From positions 124,001-188,000 of the forward strand of contig NZ_FODR01000012.1 in the NCBI RefSeq assembly GCF_900110415.1: a stretch of DNA of 64,000 nt. The letters run 5' to 3'. Position 1 is the first letter of the stretch, and each line of letters begins with the position of its first letter. Below, in pieces: positions 43,910-52,682 of the stretch. Both the position numbers and the translations under genes were made by a program. The notes under the pieces were generated by a model. It worked only from the letters and a program-made list of their open reading frames with translations. It did no database searches and had not been told where the DNA came from. The DNA comes from Mucilaginibacter sp. OK283 (GTDB taxonomy: Bacteria > Bacteroidota > Bacteroidia > Sphingobacteriales > Sphingobacteriaceae).

Positions 43910-45349
43910 TTAATCAAAGTTTACACTTCCAAAGGTTGAATTAATGGTGATGGTTTTATCCGAGCCGCCTTTTCCAAAATGACCTTTATAGTTTTTGGTG
44001 GGGTTAAAGCCGCGCTCACCATCGGCAGGGCTTTTGCTGGTAAGGCTTACATCGTGGTTGCCATAGTTAAAGCTGCCGTAACGTACGGTTACATCAAAAT
44101 CGGCGCTTTGGCTGTCGCCCAGGCCAAGTTTTATGCTGGAGTATGACGACCGTACCGAAAGATCTTTCAGATTTTTGTCTACATCTTCAATACTGATACC
44201 GCCGCCAAACTTAACATTGATGTTACCAGATGTTTTGATGCGGCCAATTTTTGCCGAACTGTAGCTTAGGTTGGCATTAAGCTTATCGCAATCGCCCAGG
44301 CTTAAGCTGCCATAAGCAACGTCGAGGTCGCTGCCGGTTAAGTTGCCAATGGTGGCGTTGCCGTATTTTACCCTTATTTGGTTACCGTTGTTGCTTAATG
44401 CCTTAGCCACCAGGCTGCCATATGAGTTGCTGATGATGAGTTTGCCGCCAAGATCGGGCAAATCGGTAGCGCCGTACTTATTACTGATGGTGAGTGGATT
44501 TTTGGCAGGCATGTAAACCGTATAGTTTATTTCCATTGACCTTACCGAATTACCACTTCTGAATATGCCACCCCACGAGCTGTTGTTATCGTTATTGGAG
44601 TTTATCGAGGTTTTAAAGTAAACCCCGTTGCCATCCTTACTATCCTGTATATTTACGTTATCCAGCATTTTTTGCGCTTTATCGGCATCATTGGTGGTCA
44701 CTTTTATCTGTACGTCAACCTTTACCTCGTTTTTTGCCCAGGTGTTTACGGTTATTTTGCCGAATTTATTGTCAATATTAATTATATCGTTGGCATCAAC
44801 ACTGTAGCTTTTGCTGTAGCTTTTTGTTTTTACAACTTCGTCGCCGGTCTGTACTTTGATATCATCGTCAGCATCTATGTTGTAGTTAAAATTGAAGTTT
44901 TTATCAAAATCCTTAAAGCCATAGGCTATCATGGGGGCTATATGCGTATCAAATTTATAAGCAAAGTTTAGCATGCTGTCGTTAAACTTATAGGCAAAAC
45001 CTTTTAAGCTGTCAAACTTGAAAGTTTTATCATACCCCTTAAAGCTTTTGCTAAAATGCTTCATGTTCTGCTTCATGGTTTTGTTGAACTTTTGCCTGCT
45101 AAGCGCGTTCATTTTTGCCTGCAGATCATGCATTTTTGCCTGCAGGTCTTTCATTTTTTGCTGATAATCCTTCGAATCCATATCCGAATCGTCGTCGTCA
45201 TCATCAGCCGTTTGGGCTGGCTTGGTTGCCGCGGCCGGTTTGGCAGGCTTAGCGGGTTTAGCTGGCTTTTGTTGCGCAAAACCGATGTTGCCTATGGTCA
45301 ATAAAACCATCAGCATAAACAGGAAAGGTTTAAATATTTTTGATTTCAT
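43910..45349 (-). CDS. Secreted DUF4097-like beta-helical protein in a sigma-factor operon
   Basis: This 479-residue protein has a signal peptide (LFMLMVLLTIGNIGFAQQ). A Pro-Ala-Lys repeat (KPAKPAKPAKPAAATKPA), an acidic run (DDDDDDSD) and a coiled-coil-like stretch (KDLQAKMHDLQAKMNALS) follow. From about residue 180 there is a repetitive beta-strand region with phrases such as INIDNKFGKITVNTW, ISNKYGATDLPDLGG and VKYGNATIGNL. This is the pattern of DUF4097-type putative adhesins. It overlaps the anti-sigma gene by 20 bp and is presumably the main output of the envelope stress regulon. Cell-surface or periplasmic. Confidence 0.8.
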   Translation of the reverse strand: MKSKIFKPFLFMLMVLLTIGNIGFAQQKPAKPAKPAKPAAATKPAQTADDDDDDSDMDSKDYQQKMKDLQAKMHDLQAKMNALSRQKFNKTMKQNMKHFSKSFKGYDKTFKFDSLKGFAYKFNDSMLNFAYKFDTHIAPMIAYGFKDFDKNFNFNYNIDADDDIKVQTGDEVVKTKSYSKSYSVDANDIINIDNKFGKITVNTWAKNEVKVDVQIKVTTNDADKAQKMLDNVNIQDSKDGNGVYFKTSINSNNDNNSSWGGIFRSGNSVRSMEINYTVYMPAKNPLTISNKYGATDLPDLGGKLIISNSYGSLVAKALSNNGNQIRVKYGNATIGNLTGSDLDVAYGSLSLGDCDKLNANLSYSSAKIGRIKTSGNINVKFGGGISIEDVDKNLKDLSVRSSYSSIKLGLGDSQSADFDVTVRYGSFNYGNHDVSLTSKSPADGERGFNPTKNYKGHFGKGGSDKTITINSTFGSVNFD

Positions 45350-45893
45350 CTTTTTGATCTTTATTAGTCTCGTTATACTGCTCTATTACATTTAATTGCT
45401 GACTAAGCACATCGGTTTGTATTTGCAAGTTCCGGATCATTGCACGTAAAACACGTTCCTGGTTAGGGCTTGTGGCTAAGTCGCTATTTAGTTTTTTATA
45501 GGTCGAATCCATTTTGGCAATCTCGGCAGTAAACTCTTTAAACAACTGCGGGTCGCCTTTTGATGCTGTTTTAAGCTGGCTAAGTTGTGTTTTAACCAAT
45601 GATGCATAATGCACCTGTTGTTTGGCATATTCGGGATTAATAGCAGCCAGGTCAACGCTTTTTGCGCCTTTCTGGCTTTGGAGATATACCCCGAAACTGA
45701 TACCCATCACCACGATGATAGATGCGGCCATTTTTAGCACGAACGTGAGCGAAAAGGTTTTGGCTTCGCGCTTTTTTGGCGCATCCAGCGTATCTAAACG
45801 TGCCTCTATTTTACTCCACAGATCTGCCGATGGCTCAATCTCGTCAAATTCGTCGTGATTATTTTTCATGAAATCTTCAAATCGCTTGCTCAT
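45330..45893 (-). CDS. Membrane-anchored anti-sigma-factor-like protein
   Basis: This 187-residue protein has an N-terminal cytoplasmic segment (NHDEFDEIEPSADLWSKIEARLD), a single membrane helix at about residues 51-67 (MAASIIVVMGISFGVYL) and a C-terminal coiled-coil-like region. No zinc-finger HxxxCxxC is present. The position between an ECF sigma gene (4-bp overlap) and a secreted protein gene (20-bp overlap) is typical of anti-sigma factors, which hold the sigma factor until an envelope signal arrives. The exact signal is unknown. Confidence 0.7.
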   Translation of the reverse strand: MSKRFEDFMKNNHDEFDEIEPSADLWSKIEARLDTLDAPKKREAKTFSLTFVLKMAASIIVVMGISFGVYLQSQKGAKSVDLAAINPEYAKQQVHYASLVKTQLSQLKTASKGDPQLFKEFTAEIAKMDSTYKKLNSDLATSPNQERVLRAMIRNLQIQTDVLSQQLNVIEQYNETNKDQKDEIKNI

Positions 45894-46450
45894 GACACTT
45901 TTCCTCTTCCTTTTAAAATTTCCATTAATTTTCTTTTAGCTCTCAAAAACTGCGTTCTTGATGTGTTTTCAGATATATTCAATATTTGTCCTATTTCTTC
46001 GTGATCGTAACCTTCCAGCAGGTAAAGGGATAACACAAGCCGGTAACCATCCGGTAATTGTTTCATAGTCTCTTTAACCAGTGCTACCTGGTATTGCACG
46101 TCGTCTTCATCCTCAGGCTCTTCATCGGGGATGTTTTCCAGATGGTCGCCCTCTATTTCAATAAGCTCCAGCTTTCGTTTGCGGAGCAAATTTATAGACC
46201 GGTTTACCACTATTTGTTTGAGCCAAAGCCCAAAGGTGGTTTCCTGCCTAAAATCCTTCAGCTTGTTAAAAGCATCAAGGAAGGCTTCCTGCAAAACATC
46301 CTCGGCCTCGCCAATATTGCCCACTATCCTAAAGGCGACGTTCAACATCGCTTTGGCATACAGGCGATAGAGCTCATAGGAAGCTTTTTTGCTTCCCTGC
46401 TTGCACTCCAGTACCAGGCTGTAATGTTTATCTACAAATATTGCTTCCAA
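45890..46450 (-). CDS. ECF-type RNA polymerase sigma factor
   Basis: This 186-residue sigma-70 family protein carries region 2 (YRLYAKAMLNVAFRIVGN, EAEDVLQEAFLDAFNKL, FGLWLKQIVVNRSINLLRKRK) and region 4 (LPDGYRLVLSLYLLEGYDHEEIGQILNISENTSRTQFLRAKRKL). It directs RNA polymerase to its own promoter class. It is the first gene of a three-gene operon with an anti-sigma and a secreted protein. A promoter with the ECF AAC-16-CGTC pattern lies about 24-48 bp upstream, suggesting autoregulation. Confidence 0.93.
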   Translation of the reverse strand: MEAIFVDKHYSLVLECKQGSKKASYELYRLYAKAMLNVAFRIVGNIGEAEDVLQEAFLDAFNKLKDFRQETTFGLWLKQIVVNRSINLLRKRKLELIEIEGDHLENIPDEEPEDEDDVQYQVALVKETMKQLPDGYRLVLSLYLLEGYDHEEIGQILNISENTSRTQFLRAKRKLMEILKGRGKVS

Positions 46451-46471
46451 TTGCGTTAAGCTTCAGGTTAA

Positions 46472-46498
46472 TAGACGCAGGCTATTTTACAACGTTGC
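46472..46498 (-). promoter_or_regulatory. ECF-type autoregulatory promoter
   Basis: On the minus strand GCAACGTT (46498-46491) and CGTCTA (46477-46472) have exactly 16 bp between AAC and CGTC, the canonical ECF spacing. The expected transcript start is near 46466, 16 bp before the sigma ATG at 46450. Confidence 0.65.
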
Positions 46499-46804
46499 AC
46501 CGGGGCACAAAATAATTTATTGATGTGCAAATTTCAGTTGTGAAGATAATTTTATTATTGATTGCAGTGTTTGTGTATTAAATAAATTGTAGCTATTCGG
46601 GACTTTAAAACGGGGATTAGTTAGCTATGCCGTTGGAACCACCAAAAGCTGCAATTAAAAGAAGTAAAGGCTCGGGGAGTCTGAAATTGCCGGCTATCGT
46701 TATTTTAATCTTTAAGTTGCATTATATAAACAAAACAATCCGTTCCCCGCTATTGCAGGATGAGTGTTATAAAATGAGTGGCATAATAGATTTAAAAAAT
46801 TCCC

Positions 46805-46886
46805 CCTAAAATAAAAGTCCCCTTGCACTCGCTGCTTGGGGACTTTAAACCTAAACCTTATCACTATTTGCAGGCAAGAACGCCCG
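46805..46886 (-). ncRNA. Candidate structured small RNA, copy 2
   Basis: On the minus strand there is a 5' hairpin TTTGCGGGC-GTTCTT-GCCTGCAAA (46890-46867). The linker GTGATAAGGTTTAGGT (46864-46849) follows, identical in 16 of 16 bases to copy 1 at 2367-2382. A terminator hairpin comes next: AAAGTCCCC (46846-46838), an inner stem GCA-GCGAG-TGC, then GGGGACTTT (46822-46814), ending TTTTATTTTA. Both outer and inner stems have compensating changes relative to copy 1. A TTG-N18-TACTTTGC promoter-like pair lies just upstream on this strand (about 46914-46886). Confidence 0.6.
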
Positions 46887-47251
46887 CAAAGTAGATTAAC
46901 GTTTAAATTATCAAAAATCGTATGCAGGCAGTAGCCTAATTGACATAAAAATGATAATTTTCATTAATTTATTTTACAATAAATTAAATATCAGTTATTT
47001 ACGTTTTGCGGTTTTTTTAAGCCAATTTTGAAGATGATTATAGCCACCGGCCAGGACTTTTGGGTAGCGGGAAGATCAAAAGCTCCTGTAAAATATTTAA
47101 TAATGGCTTATATTATCCTTGTGTAAAATATAGGCGAGTCGTACAGGCAATTAATGCAATTTTTTACAGATAAAATGTGCCATTTTAAATGCTATTTATT
47201 CATTGTATATTGGTGCTTGTTTCTGTTGTTTTGCATGCCAGTTATAACACC

Positions 47252-48829
47252 ATGAAAATAAAAATATCTATCGCTTTCGCGGGCTTGCTATGTATTGCCT
47301 TATCCTCATTTGGGTTTCCCGGCAAGCAAAGGGGCGATGATGACGAGATTATTTATCACATTTTTGAGCGCAGCTTTTTCGACAGCAATGGCGATAATCA
47401 TGGCGACCTGAATGGCATCCGTCAAAAGCTGGATTATTTGCAGGAGTTGGGTGTAACATCCATTTTATGTACGCCGCTTTATGAATCCATTTATTATCAC
47501 AATTACTTCGCTATCGATTTTAAAAAGATCGACCCCAGATATGGCACACTACAGGATTACCTGGCCCTGATAAGGGAGTTGCACAAACGGGGCATGAAGT
47601 TTTATATGGATATGGAAACCCAGTATGTTACCGAAGATTCTGAATGGTGGAAGGGCGCTTTCGGCAACCCCAAATCGCCGTTTTCTGATTATATTTTGTG
47701 GGATGATAAGGAAAATAAAAAGCCATCAACCATCGTGTACAACCTTACCGAACTAAAGGGCTATGATGGCGTAACTCATAAAATTACCACGGCCAATTTA
47801 AACAGCGCTAAATCACAGGAATATAATTACCAGCTGTTTAGTTATTGGCTCGATCCGGACAAGGACGGCAAGTTTGATGACGGAGTTGATGGTTTCCGGT
47901 TAGATCATATGATGGATAACCTGGATAACAAAGGGACCTTGCCCCACTTGTTCGATACTTTCTGGAACCCGCTGCTAACCAAACTGCGGGCTATTAACCC
48001 CCAAATAAAAATTGTGGCCGAGCAGGCCAATTGGTTTGGCTTAGGATTGGATTACCTGCAAAAAGGCGGGGTTGACCGCGTGTTTGGCTTACGGCTGGCT
48101 TTTGCCATCCGCCTGTTCCGCAAAGATTTATTGATGGCCAACGCCGATTCGACCCTGGCCATGCTGCCGCCAGGCAAAGAACAGGTGGTTTTTGTTGAGA
48201 ACCATGACGTGCCGCGCTTTGCATCGGAGGTAAAAGGCAACCTGGCCAAGCTAAAAGTGGGCTGCGCCCTTAACCTGCTGATGGGCGGCGTACCGGCCAT
48301 TTATTACGGGCAGGAGTTAGGCATGACCGGCACCAGCGCCAAATTTGGCGCTACCGATGCCAACGAAATTCCCGAGCGGCAGGCCTTTGAATGGTATGCG
48401 TCCGGGCAGGGCAAAGGGATGGCTTATTGGTACAAACAAACCGGCCCTTATAAAGATGAGTTTAATGATGATAAAGCTAACGATGGCATCTCGTTGGAAG
48501 AAGAACGGAAAGATCCCAACTCATTGTTTAACTATTACAAAGCGATGATTCGCCTGCGTAAATCAAACAGGGCAATTACCAAAGGCAGCTATAAAACATT
48601 AATAAACAATAACAACCAGGTATTTTCCTTTATCAGGAAGGATGGCGATAAGGCGGTAATTGTGGTGGTCAATTTGTCTGATAAAGATCAGGCGGCAGCA
48701 GTAGATGCGCCTTACGCCCAGAGTAAAAAGATAGGCCAATTTATAGGGAAAGAGATTCCAACGGTTAATGATGGAAAGATGCCTGTAAGTCTCGCGGCAT
48801 ATGGTATCGCCGCCTGGACAATAGAGTAG
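47252..48829 (+). CDS. Secreted alpha-amylase-family glycoside hydrolase (GH13)
   Basis: This 525-residue protein has a signal peptide (MKIKISIAFAGLLCIALSSF). The GH13 barrel opens with DEIIYHIFERSFFDSNGD. The nucleophile motif is DGVDGFRLDHM, the acid/base is in VAEQANW and the transition-state Asp is in VENHDVPRF. Enzymes of this type cut or rearrange alpha-glucans. A C-terminal beta domain ends the protein. The ATG at 47252 is chosen over a frame start at 47189, since it gives the signal peptide. It lies alone upstream of the DNA-repair pair and is unlikely to be functionally linked to it. Confidence 0.92.
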   Translation: MKIKISIAFAGLLCIALSSFGFPGKQRGDDDEIIYHIFERSFFDSNGDNHGDLNGIRQKLDYLQELGVTSILCTPLYESIYYHNYFAIDFKKIDPRYGTLQDYLALIRELHKRGMKFYMDMETQYVTEDSEWWKGAFGNPKSPFSDYILWDDKENKKPSTIVYNLTELKGYDGVTHKITTANLNSAKSQEYNYQLFSYWLDPDKDGKFDDGVDGFRLDHMMDNLDNKGTLPHLFDTFWNPLLTKLRAINPQIKIVAEQANWFGLGLDYLQKGGVDRVFGLRLAFAIRLFRKDLLMANADSTLAMLPPGKEQVVFVENHDVPRFASEVKGNLAKLKVGCALNLLMGGVPAIYYGQELGMTGTSAKFGATDANEIPERQAFEWYASGQGKGMAYWYKQTGPYKDEFNDDKANDGISLEEERKDPNSLFNYYKAMIRLRKSNRAITKGSYKTLINNNNQVFSFIRKDGDKAVIVVVNLSDKDQAAAVDAPYAQSKKIGQFIGKEIPTVNDGKMPVSLAAYGIAAWTIE

Positions 48830-48908
48830 TATGGGCCCTACGTCGGCAGCCATCCATCAAGGCTACCGGCGGCAAACTTATTTTGGCCACAACGGTTTAC
48901 TATCTACC

Positions 48909-50033
48909 ATGGCGAAAAAGCAACTCCTTGAATTTACAGATAGCGGCATTTACTGCGCACAGGGCCGTTTTTATATTGATCCATGGAAACCGGTTGACGA
49001 TGCCGTAATAACCCACGCCCATGCAGATCATGCCTATGTGGGGCATAAGCATTACCTGGCCCACCATTTATCCCGCGAAGTGTTGTTTTACAGGCTTGGC
49101 CAAATTCAACTACAAACTGTGGAGTATGGCGAAACGGTTATGAAAAACGGCGTTGCCGTATCGCTTTACCCGGCCGGCCACGTCATCGGTTCGGCGCAGA
49201 TCAGGATAGAGTACAAGGGCGAAGTCTGGGTGGTTTCGGGCGATTACAAGGTTGAAGACGATGGCATCTCTACACCCTTTGAGCCGGTGCGCTGCCATCA
49301 CTTTATATCTGAATGTACGTTTGGCATGCCGGTATACACCTGGAAACCGCAGGAGCAGATTTTTGACGACATTAACAATTGGTGGCGAGGCAACCTGCAT
49401 AATGGCGTGGCTACAGTTTTGGTAGGATACTCCCTTGGCAAGGCCCAGCGCATATTGCAAAACCTCGATTTATTTAACGGCACGGTTTATACCCACGGCG
49501 TAATTGAAAACACCAACGAAGCCCTTCGGCGCAATGGTGTAATTTTAAACCCCACAGAACGCATCACCGCCGATTCGGTGAAAGAGGAGGTACGTAAAGG
49601 CATCATCATTGCCCCGCCATCATCGGTAGGTACGCCGTGGATGCGTAAATTCCAACCTTATAGTTTTGGGTATTGCTCGGGATGGATGGCCATTCGCGGT
49701 GCAAAACGCCGCCGCGCCGCCGACCGCGGATTTGTTCTGTCGGACCATGCCGATTGGAATGGCCTCATCAGTGCCATCGATGCCACAGGCTGCGAAAGCG
49801 TTTATTTAACCCACGGCTACACCGCCACCTTTGCAAGGTATTTAAACGGGATAGGATTTGATGCGCATGAGGTACATACCTTATATGGAGGGGAAGAAGA
49901 AGCCTCAGCCCAGCCCTCGCTAAAGGAGAGCGAGCTTGAAAATCGAGATGAGGGAAATAATATTGAACCTGCGAATAAAGTCCTATCCTTGGGAGAGGAT
50001 TTAGGTGAGGCTTTTGGAGGGCTTAACCCATGA
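48909..50033 (+). CDS. Ligase-associated DNA 3'-end-processing exonuclease (MBL fold)
   Basis: This 374-residue metallo-beta-lactamase/beta-CASP protein has the metal motif ITHAHADHAYVG, SGDYKVEDDG, the LSDHADW motif and YLTHGYT. The family forms a repair set with an ATP-dependent DNA ligase (here overlapping by 4 bp), a DEXH helicase and a PdeM-type endonuclease; the last two are absent here. The ATG at 48909 is chosen over an open frame start at 48831. The last 40 or so residues (from EEASAQPSLKESEL to the end) have no family character and are encoded by a repeat element. Confidence 0.88.
   Translation: MAKKQLLEFTDSGIYCAQGRFYIDPWKPVDDAVITHAHADHAYVGHKHYLAHHLSREVLFYRLGQIQLQTVEYGETVMKNGVAVSLYPAGHVIGSAQIRIEYKGEVWVVSGDYKVEDDGISTPFEPVRCHHFISECTFGMPVYTWKPQEQIFDDINNWWRGNLHNGVATVLVGYSLGKAQRILQNLDLFNGTVYTHGVIENTNEALRRNGVILNPTERITADSVKEEVRKGIIIAPPSSVGTPWMRKFQPYSFGYCSGWMAIRGAKRRRAADRGFVLSDHADWNGLISAIDATGCESVYLTHGYTATFARYLNGIGFDAHEVHTLYGGEEEASAQPSLKESELENRDEGNNIEPANKVLSLGEDLGEAFGGLNP
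49901..50012. repeat. Inverted pair of the GGTGAGGCT repeat inside the exonuclease gene end
   Basis: The arms 49901-49931 and 49982-50012 are imperfectly complementary (about 21 of 31) and each resembles the lone repeat at 40607-40639. They are read through as the C-terminal codons of the exonuclease. Confidence 0.75.
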
Positions 50034-51646
50034 AAGCATTTGCCCAACTTTTTCTATCGTTAGATGAAACTAATAAAACCGGCGAGAAGGTTAAGGTTTT
50101 AAAGGAATATTTCACTGCTGTGCCCGATACCGATAAAATGCACATGCTGGCGCTTTTAACAGGCCGGAAACCTAAGCGGCAAATTAACTCCACCCTGGTG
50201 CGCAACTGGGCTATTCAAGCTTCAAACATCCCGGCCTGGCTGTTTGAAGAAAGCTACTACGTAGTAGGTGACCTTGCAGAAACCATGGCCCTGCTGATGC
50301 CCCTAAGTAACCAAAGCAGCAGCAAAACCCTTACAGAATGGATAGCCGAGATAAATGCCCTTGGCGATAAAACCGAAGAACAGAAAAAGGAGTGGCTGCT
50401 AAATTCCTGGGGTATGCTGGATAGCCAGGAACGTTTTGTGTTTAACAAGTTGCTAACCGGCAGTTTTAGGATTGGCGTATCGCAAAATTTGGTCATCAAG
50501 GCGCTGGCCGATATCTCGGGCCTGGAAGCTGCCGTACTTACCCACCGCATTATGGGTAGCTGGATGCCCGAAACATTACAGTTTGCCCAGTTGATGGAAG
50601 AACAGGACGCAGCGGCCAACATTTCCAGGCCCTACCCTTTTTTCCTGGCCTACCCCATACAGGAGACCTCCGAAAAACAAAAAACACCTGATGAGGTGGG
50701 TGCCTCGCTTGGCCAGGCCGGTGACTGGCAGGCCGAGTGGAAATGGGATGGCATCCGTGCGCAGTTGATAAAACGGGGCGGCGAAATTTTTATCTGGAGC
50801 CGCGGTGAAGACCTGGCGACCGAAAAATTTCCCGAGCTGCACCCCTTTTTAAATGCCCTGCCTGATGGCACGGTAATAGATGGCGAGATACTGAGCTTTC
50901 AGAACGGTTTGCCCATGCCATTTAACGTGCTGCAAACCCGCATAGGGCGAAAAAACCTGAGCAAAAAGATATTGGAAGAGAGCCCCGTAGCGGTTATTGC
51001 TTATGACTGCCTGGAATATAACGGTGAGGACATCCGCCCGAAAACGCAAAGCGAAAGGCGGGTGATTTTAGAAACATTGCAGGCTGCAATACCCTTTGCC
51101 GAATTGTTCCGGATTTCGGAGTTGATCAAATTTGATAGCTGGGAGCAGCTGGGCGCTATAAGACAACAGTCGCGCGCCATGATAGCCGAGGGTGTAATGC
51201 TGAAACGCAAAAGCGCCGCCTACCAGGTGGGGCGTCGCCGCGGCGACTGGTGGAAATGGAAAATTGATCCGCTATCGGTAGATGCGGTGATGATTTACGC
51301 CCAAAAAGGACATGGACGGCGGGCCGATTTATATACCGATTATACCTTTGCCGTTTGGGATGGCGATAAGCTGGTACCCTTTGCTAAAGCCTATTCGGGG
51401 CTTACCGATGCCGAGATTAATAAGGTTGATTATTTTATTAAACGCAACACCATCGAAAAATTTGGCCCCGTGCGTACGGTAAAGCCCGAGCTGGTGTTCG
51501 AAATAGGATTTGAAGGCATCAACAAATCAACCCGTCATAAATCAGGGATCGCACTGCGTTTTCCGCGGATACTGCGCTGGCGGCATGATAAGCCGAAAGA
51601 AGAAGCCGATACGCTGGAAAGTTTGAAAGCATTGCTGGGCGACTGA
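50030..51646 (+). CDS. ATP-dependent DNA ligase
   Basis: This 538-residue ligase has an N-terminal DNA-binding domain (ending about residue 200), then the adenylation site EWKWDGIRAQ with the catalytic Lys. VIDGEIL, MLKRKSAAYQVGRR and DWWKWKIDP follow as the further nucleotidyltransferase motifs, and an OB domain ends in RHKSGIALRFPRILRWR. It seals nicked DNA using ATP, unlike the NAD-dependent housekeeping ligase. Its ATG overlaps the stop of the exonuclease (ATGA), so the two are coupled as in the ligase-associated repair set. Confidence 0.93.
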   Translation: MKAFAQLFLSLDETNKTGEKVKVLKEYFTAVPDTDKMHMLALLTGRKPKRQINSTLVRNWAIQASNIPAWLFEESYYVVGDLAETMALLMPLSNQSSSKTLTEWIAEINALGDKTEEQKKEWLLNSWGMLDSQERFVFNKLLTGSFRIGVSQNLVIKALADISGLEAAVLTHRIMGSWMPETLQFAQLMEEQDAAANISRPYPFFLAYPIQETSEKQKTPDEVGASLGQAGDWQAEWKWDGIRAQLIKRGGEIFIWSRGEDLATEKFPELHPFLNALPDGTVIDGEILSFQNGLPMPFNVLQTRIGRKNLSKKILEESPVAVIAYDCLEYNGEDIRPKTQSERRVILETLQAAIPFAELFRISELIKFDSWEQLGAIRQQSRAMIAEGVMLKRKSAAYQVGRRRGDWWKWKIDPLSVDAVMIYAQKGHGRRADLYTDYTFAVWDGDKLVPFAKAYSGLTDAEINKVDYFIKRNTIEKFGPVRTVKPELVFEIGFEGINKSTRHKSGIALRFPRILRWRHDKPKEEADTLESLKALLGD

Positions 51647-52019
51647 GACCCCTGTGACGCGCTTACACCCGGAACAAACGCATCTAAATAGCTATGGAAT
51701 GGGCAATATAAGCACCAAACGACATCTTGTTTTTATTGGCTGATCGTGGTTAAATGATCCGGCTGCCGAAGGGACTTTCTATTGGCCAACAACAGGCACA
51801 ACTATTTGGATGCACCTATATTGCGCGATAAGTTCAGTGTTAACCATGATAAAATATAAAATATTGATTGTCAAATGCTTGAAAATATTTTATCTAAAAT
51901 GTGTTAAGTTATGTTAACCCAATTAGATGCATTTGTCCTGTTTTACTCCCGAGATATAGAAATCGAGATTGTTAAATTTTTGTAACTTCGCCAACTTTTA
52001 ATCAATAAACTGATCATCA
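51647..52019. other. Intergenic stretch of about 370 bp
   Basis: No gene is visible. A TAACTTCG box (51983-51990) may be part of the promoter of the following gene, but its TTG is too close. AT-rich words with TAAAATAT/AAAATATTT occur near 51850-51900. Confidence 0.35.
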
Positions 52020-52481
52020 ATGTTAACCATCAATAACTTCGCTGAATTTGAAGCGCAAATAGGGAACGAGCTTGGCGTTTCGTCATGGTACAAAATTACC
52101 CAGGAACAGATCAACAAATTTGCCGATGCTACATTAGACCACCAATGGATCCACACCGATCCGGAACGGGCTAAAACCGAAAGCCAGTTTGGTGCAACTA
52201 TTGCGCATGGCTACCTTACCCTATCGCTTGTGCCTTATTTATGGAAAGAGATTGTGAAAGTTGAGAACCTGAAGATGGAGATTAACTACGGCATTGAAAA
52301 CTTCCGTTTTGGACAGGCTGTACTGGTTGATTCGGAAGTGCGCTTAAAAGTAAAGCTTGGCGGCCTGGTAAACCTGCGCGGACCAATTAAAGCCACCATG
52401 ATAACCACCCTGGAAATTAAAGATCAAAAGAAACCGGCCTTTTCCGGTGAGATAGTTTTTGTATACCACTTCAACGCGTAG
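52020..52481 (+). CDS. MaoC-family (R)-specific enoyl hydratase
   Basis: This 153-residue hot-dog protein has the hydratase motif INKFADATLDHQWIHTDPERA with the catalytic Asp-His pair (D..HQWIH) and ATIAHGYLTLSL. Such enzymes hydrate trans-2-enoyl-CoA to (R)-3-hydroxyacyl-CoA. The length matches a single-domain MaoC protein. It is monocistronic and no fatty-acid genes lie next to it. Cytosolic. Confidence 0.9.
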   Translation: MLTINNFAEFEAQIGNELGVSSWYKITQEQINKFADATLDHQWIHTDPERAKTESQFGATIAHGYLTLSLVPYLWKEIVKVENLKMEINYGIENFRFGQAVLVDSEVRLKVKLGGLVNLRGPIKATMITTLEIKDQKKPAFSGEIVFVYHFNA

Positions 52482-52593
52482 TAACTTGGTTTCTGTAGAA
52501 GGGTTTAGTTCATCCAAATAAATAGATTTTCACCCTGAGTTGTAAAATTTAGAATGTTTCTAATGGCGGGAATAACATTCAAAAATAAAAAAC

Positions 52594-52676
52594 TGTCATG
52601 CTGAGGAACGAAGCATCTATTCGTAAACTTTTCTATCGGTAATGCACAGCTGATAGGTCCTTCGTGCCTCACCCCA
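52594..52676. repeat. Dispersed TGTCAT inverted-repeat element, copy 2
   Basis: It shares TGTCAT, ACGAAGCATCTAT and AACTTTTCTATCGG in the same order with the copy at 4358-4445, with about the same spacing. The right end is shortened and lacks the final ATGACA. Confidence 0.8.
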
Positions 52677-52682
52677 TTATCC

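Larger units (their letters stand above)
46451..47251. other. 800-bp gap with candidate small RNA
   Basis: This AT-rich gap holds the ECF promoter and the minus-strand small RNA (46805-46886). A 60-codon plus-strand frame at 46627-46809 looks accidental. The remaining part to the amylase start has no structure I can name. Confidence 0.5.

Noticed and set aside
46627..46809. 60-codon plus-strand open frame in the gap before the amylase
   Set aside because: No family character, no start context, and its end abuts the small RNA terminator; likely chance.
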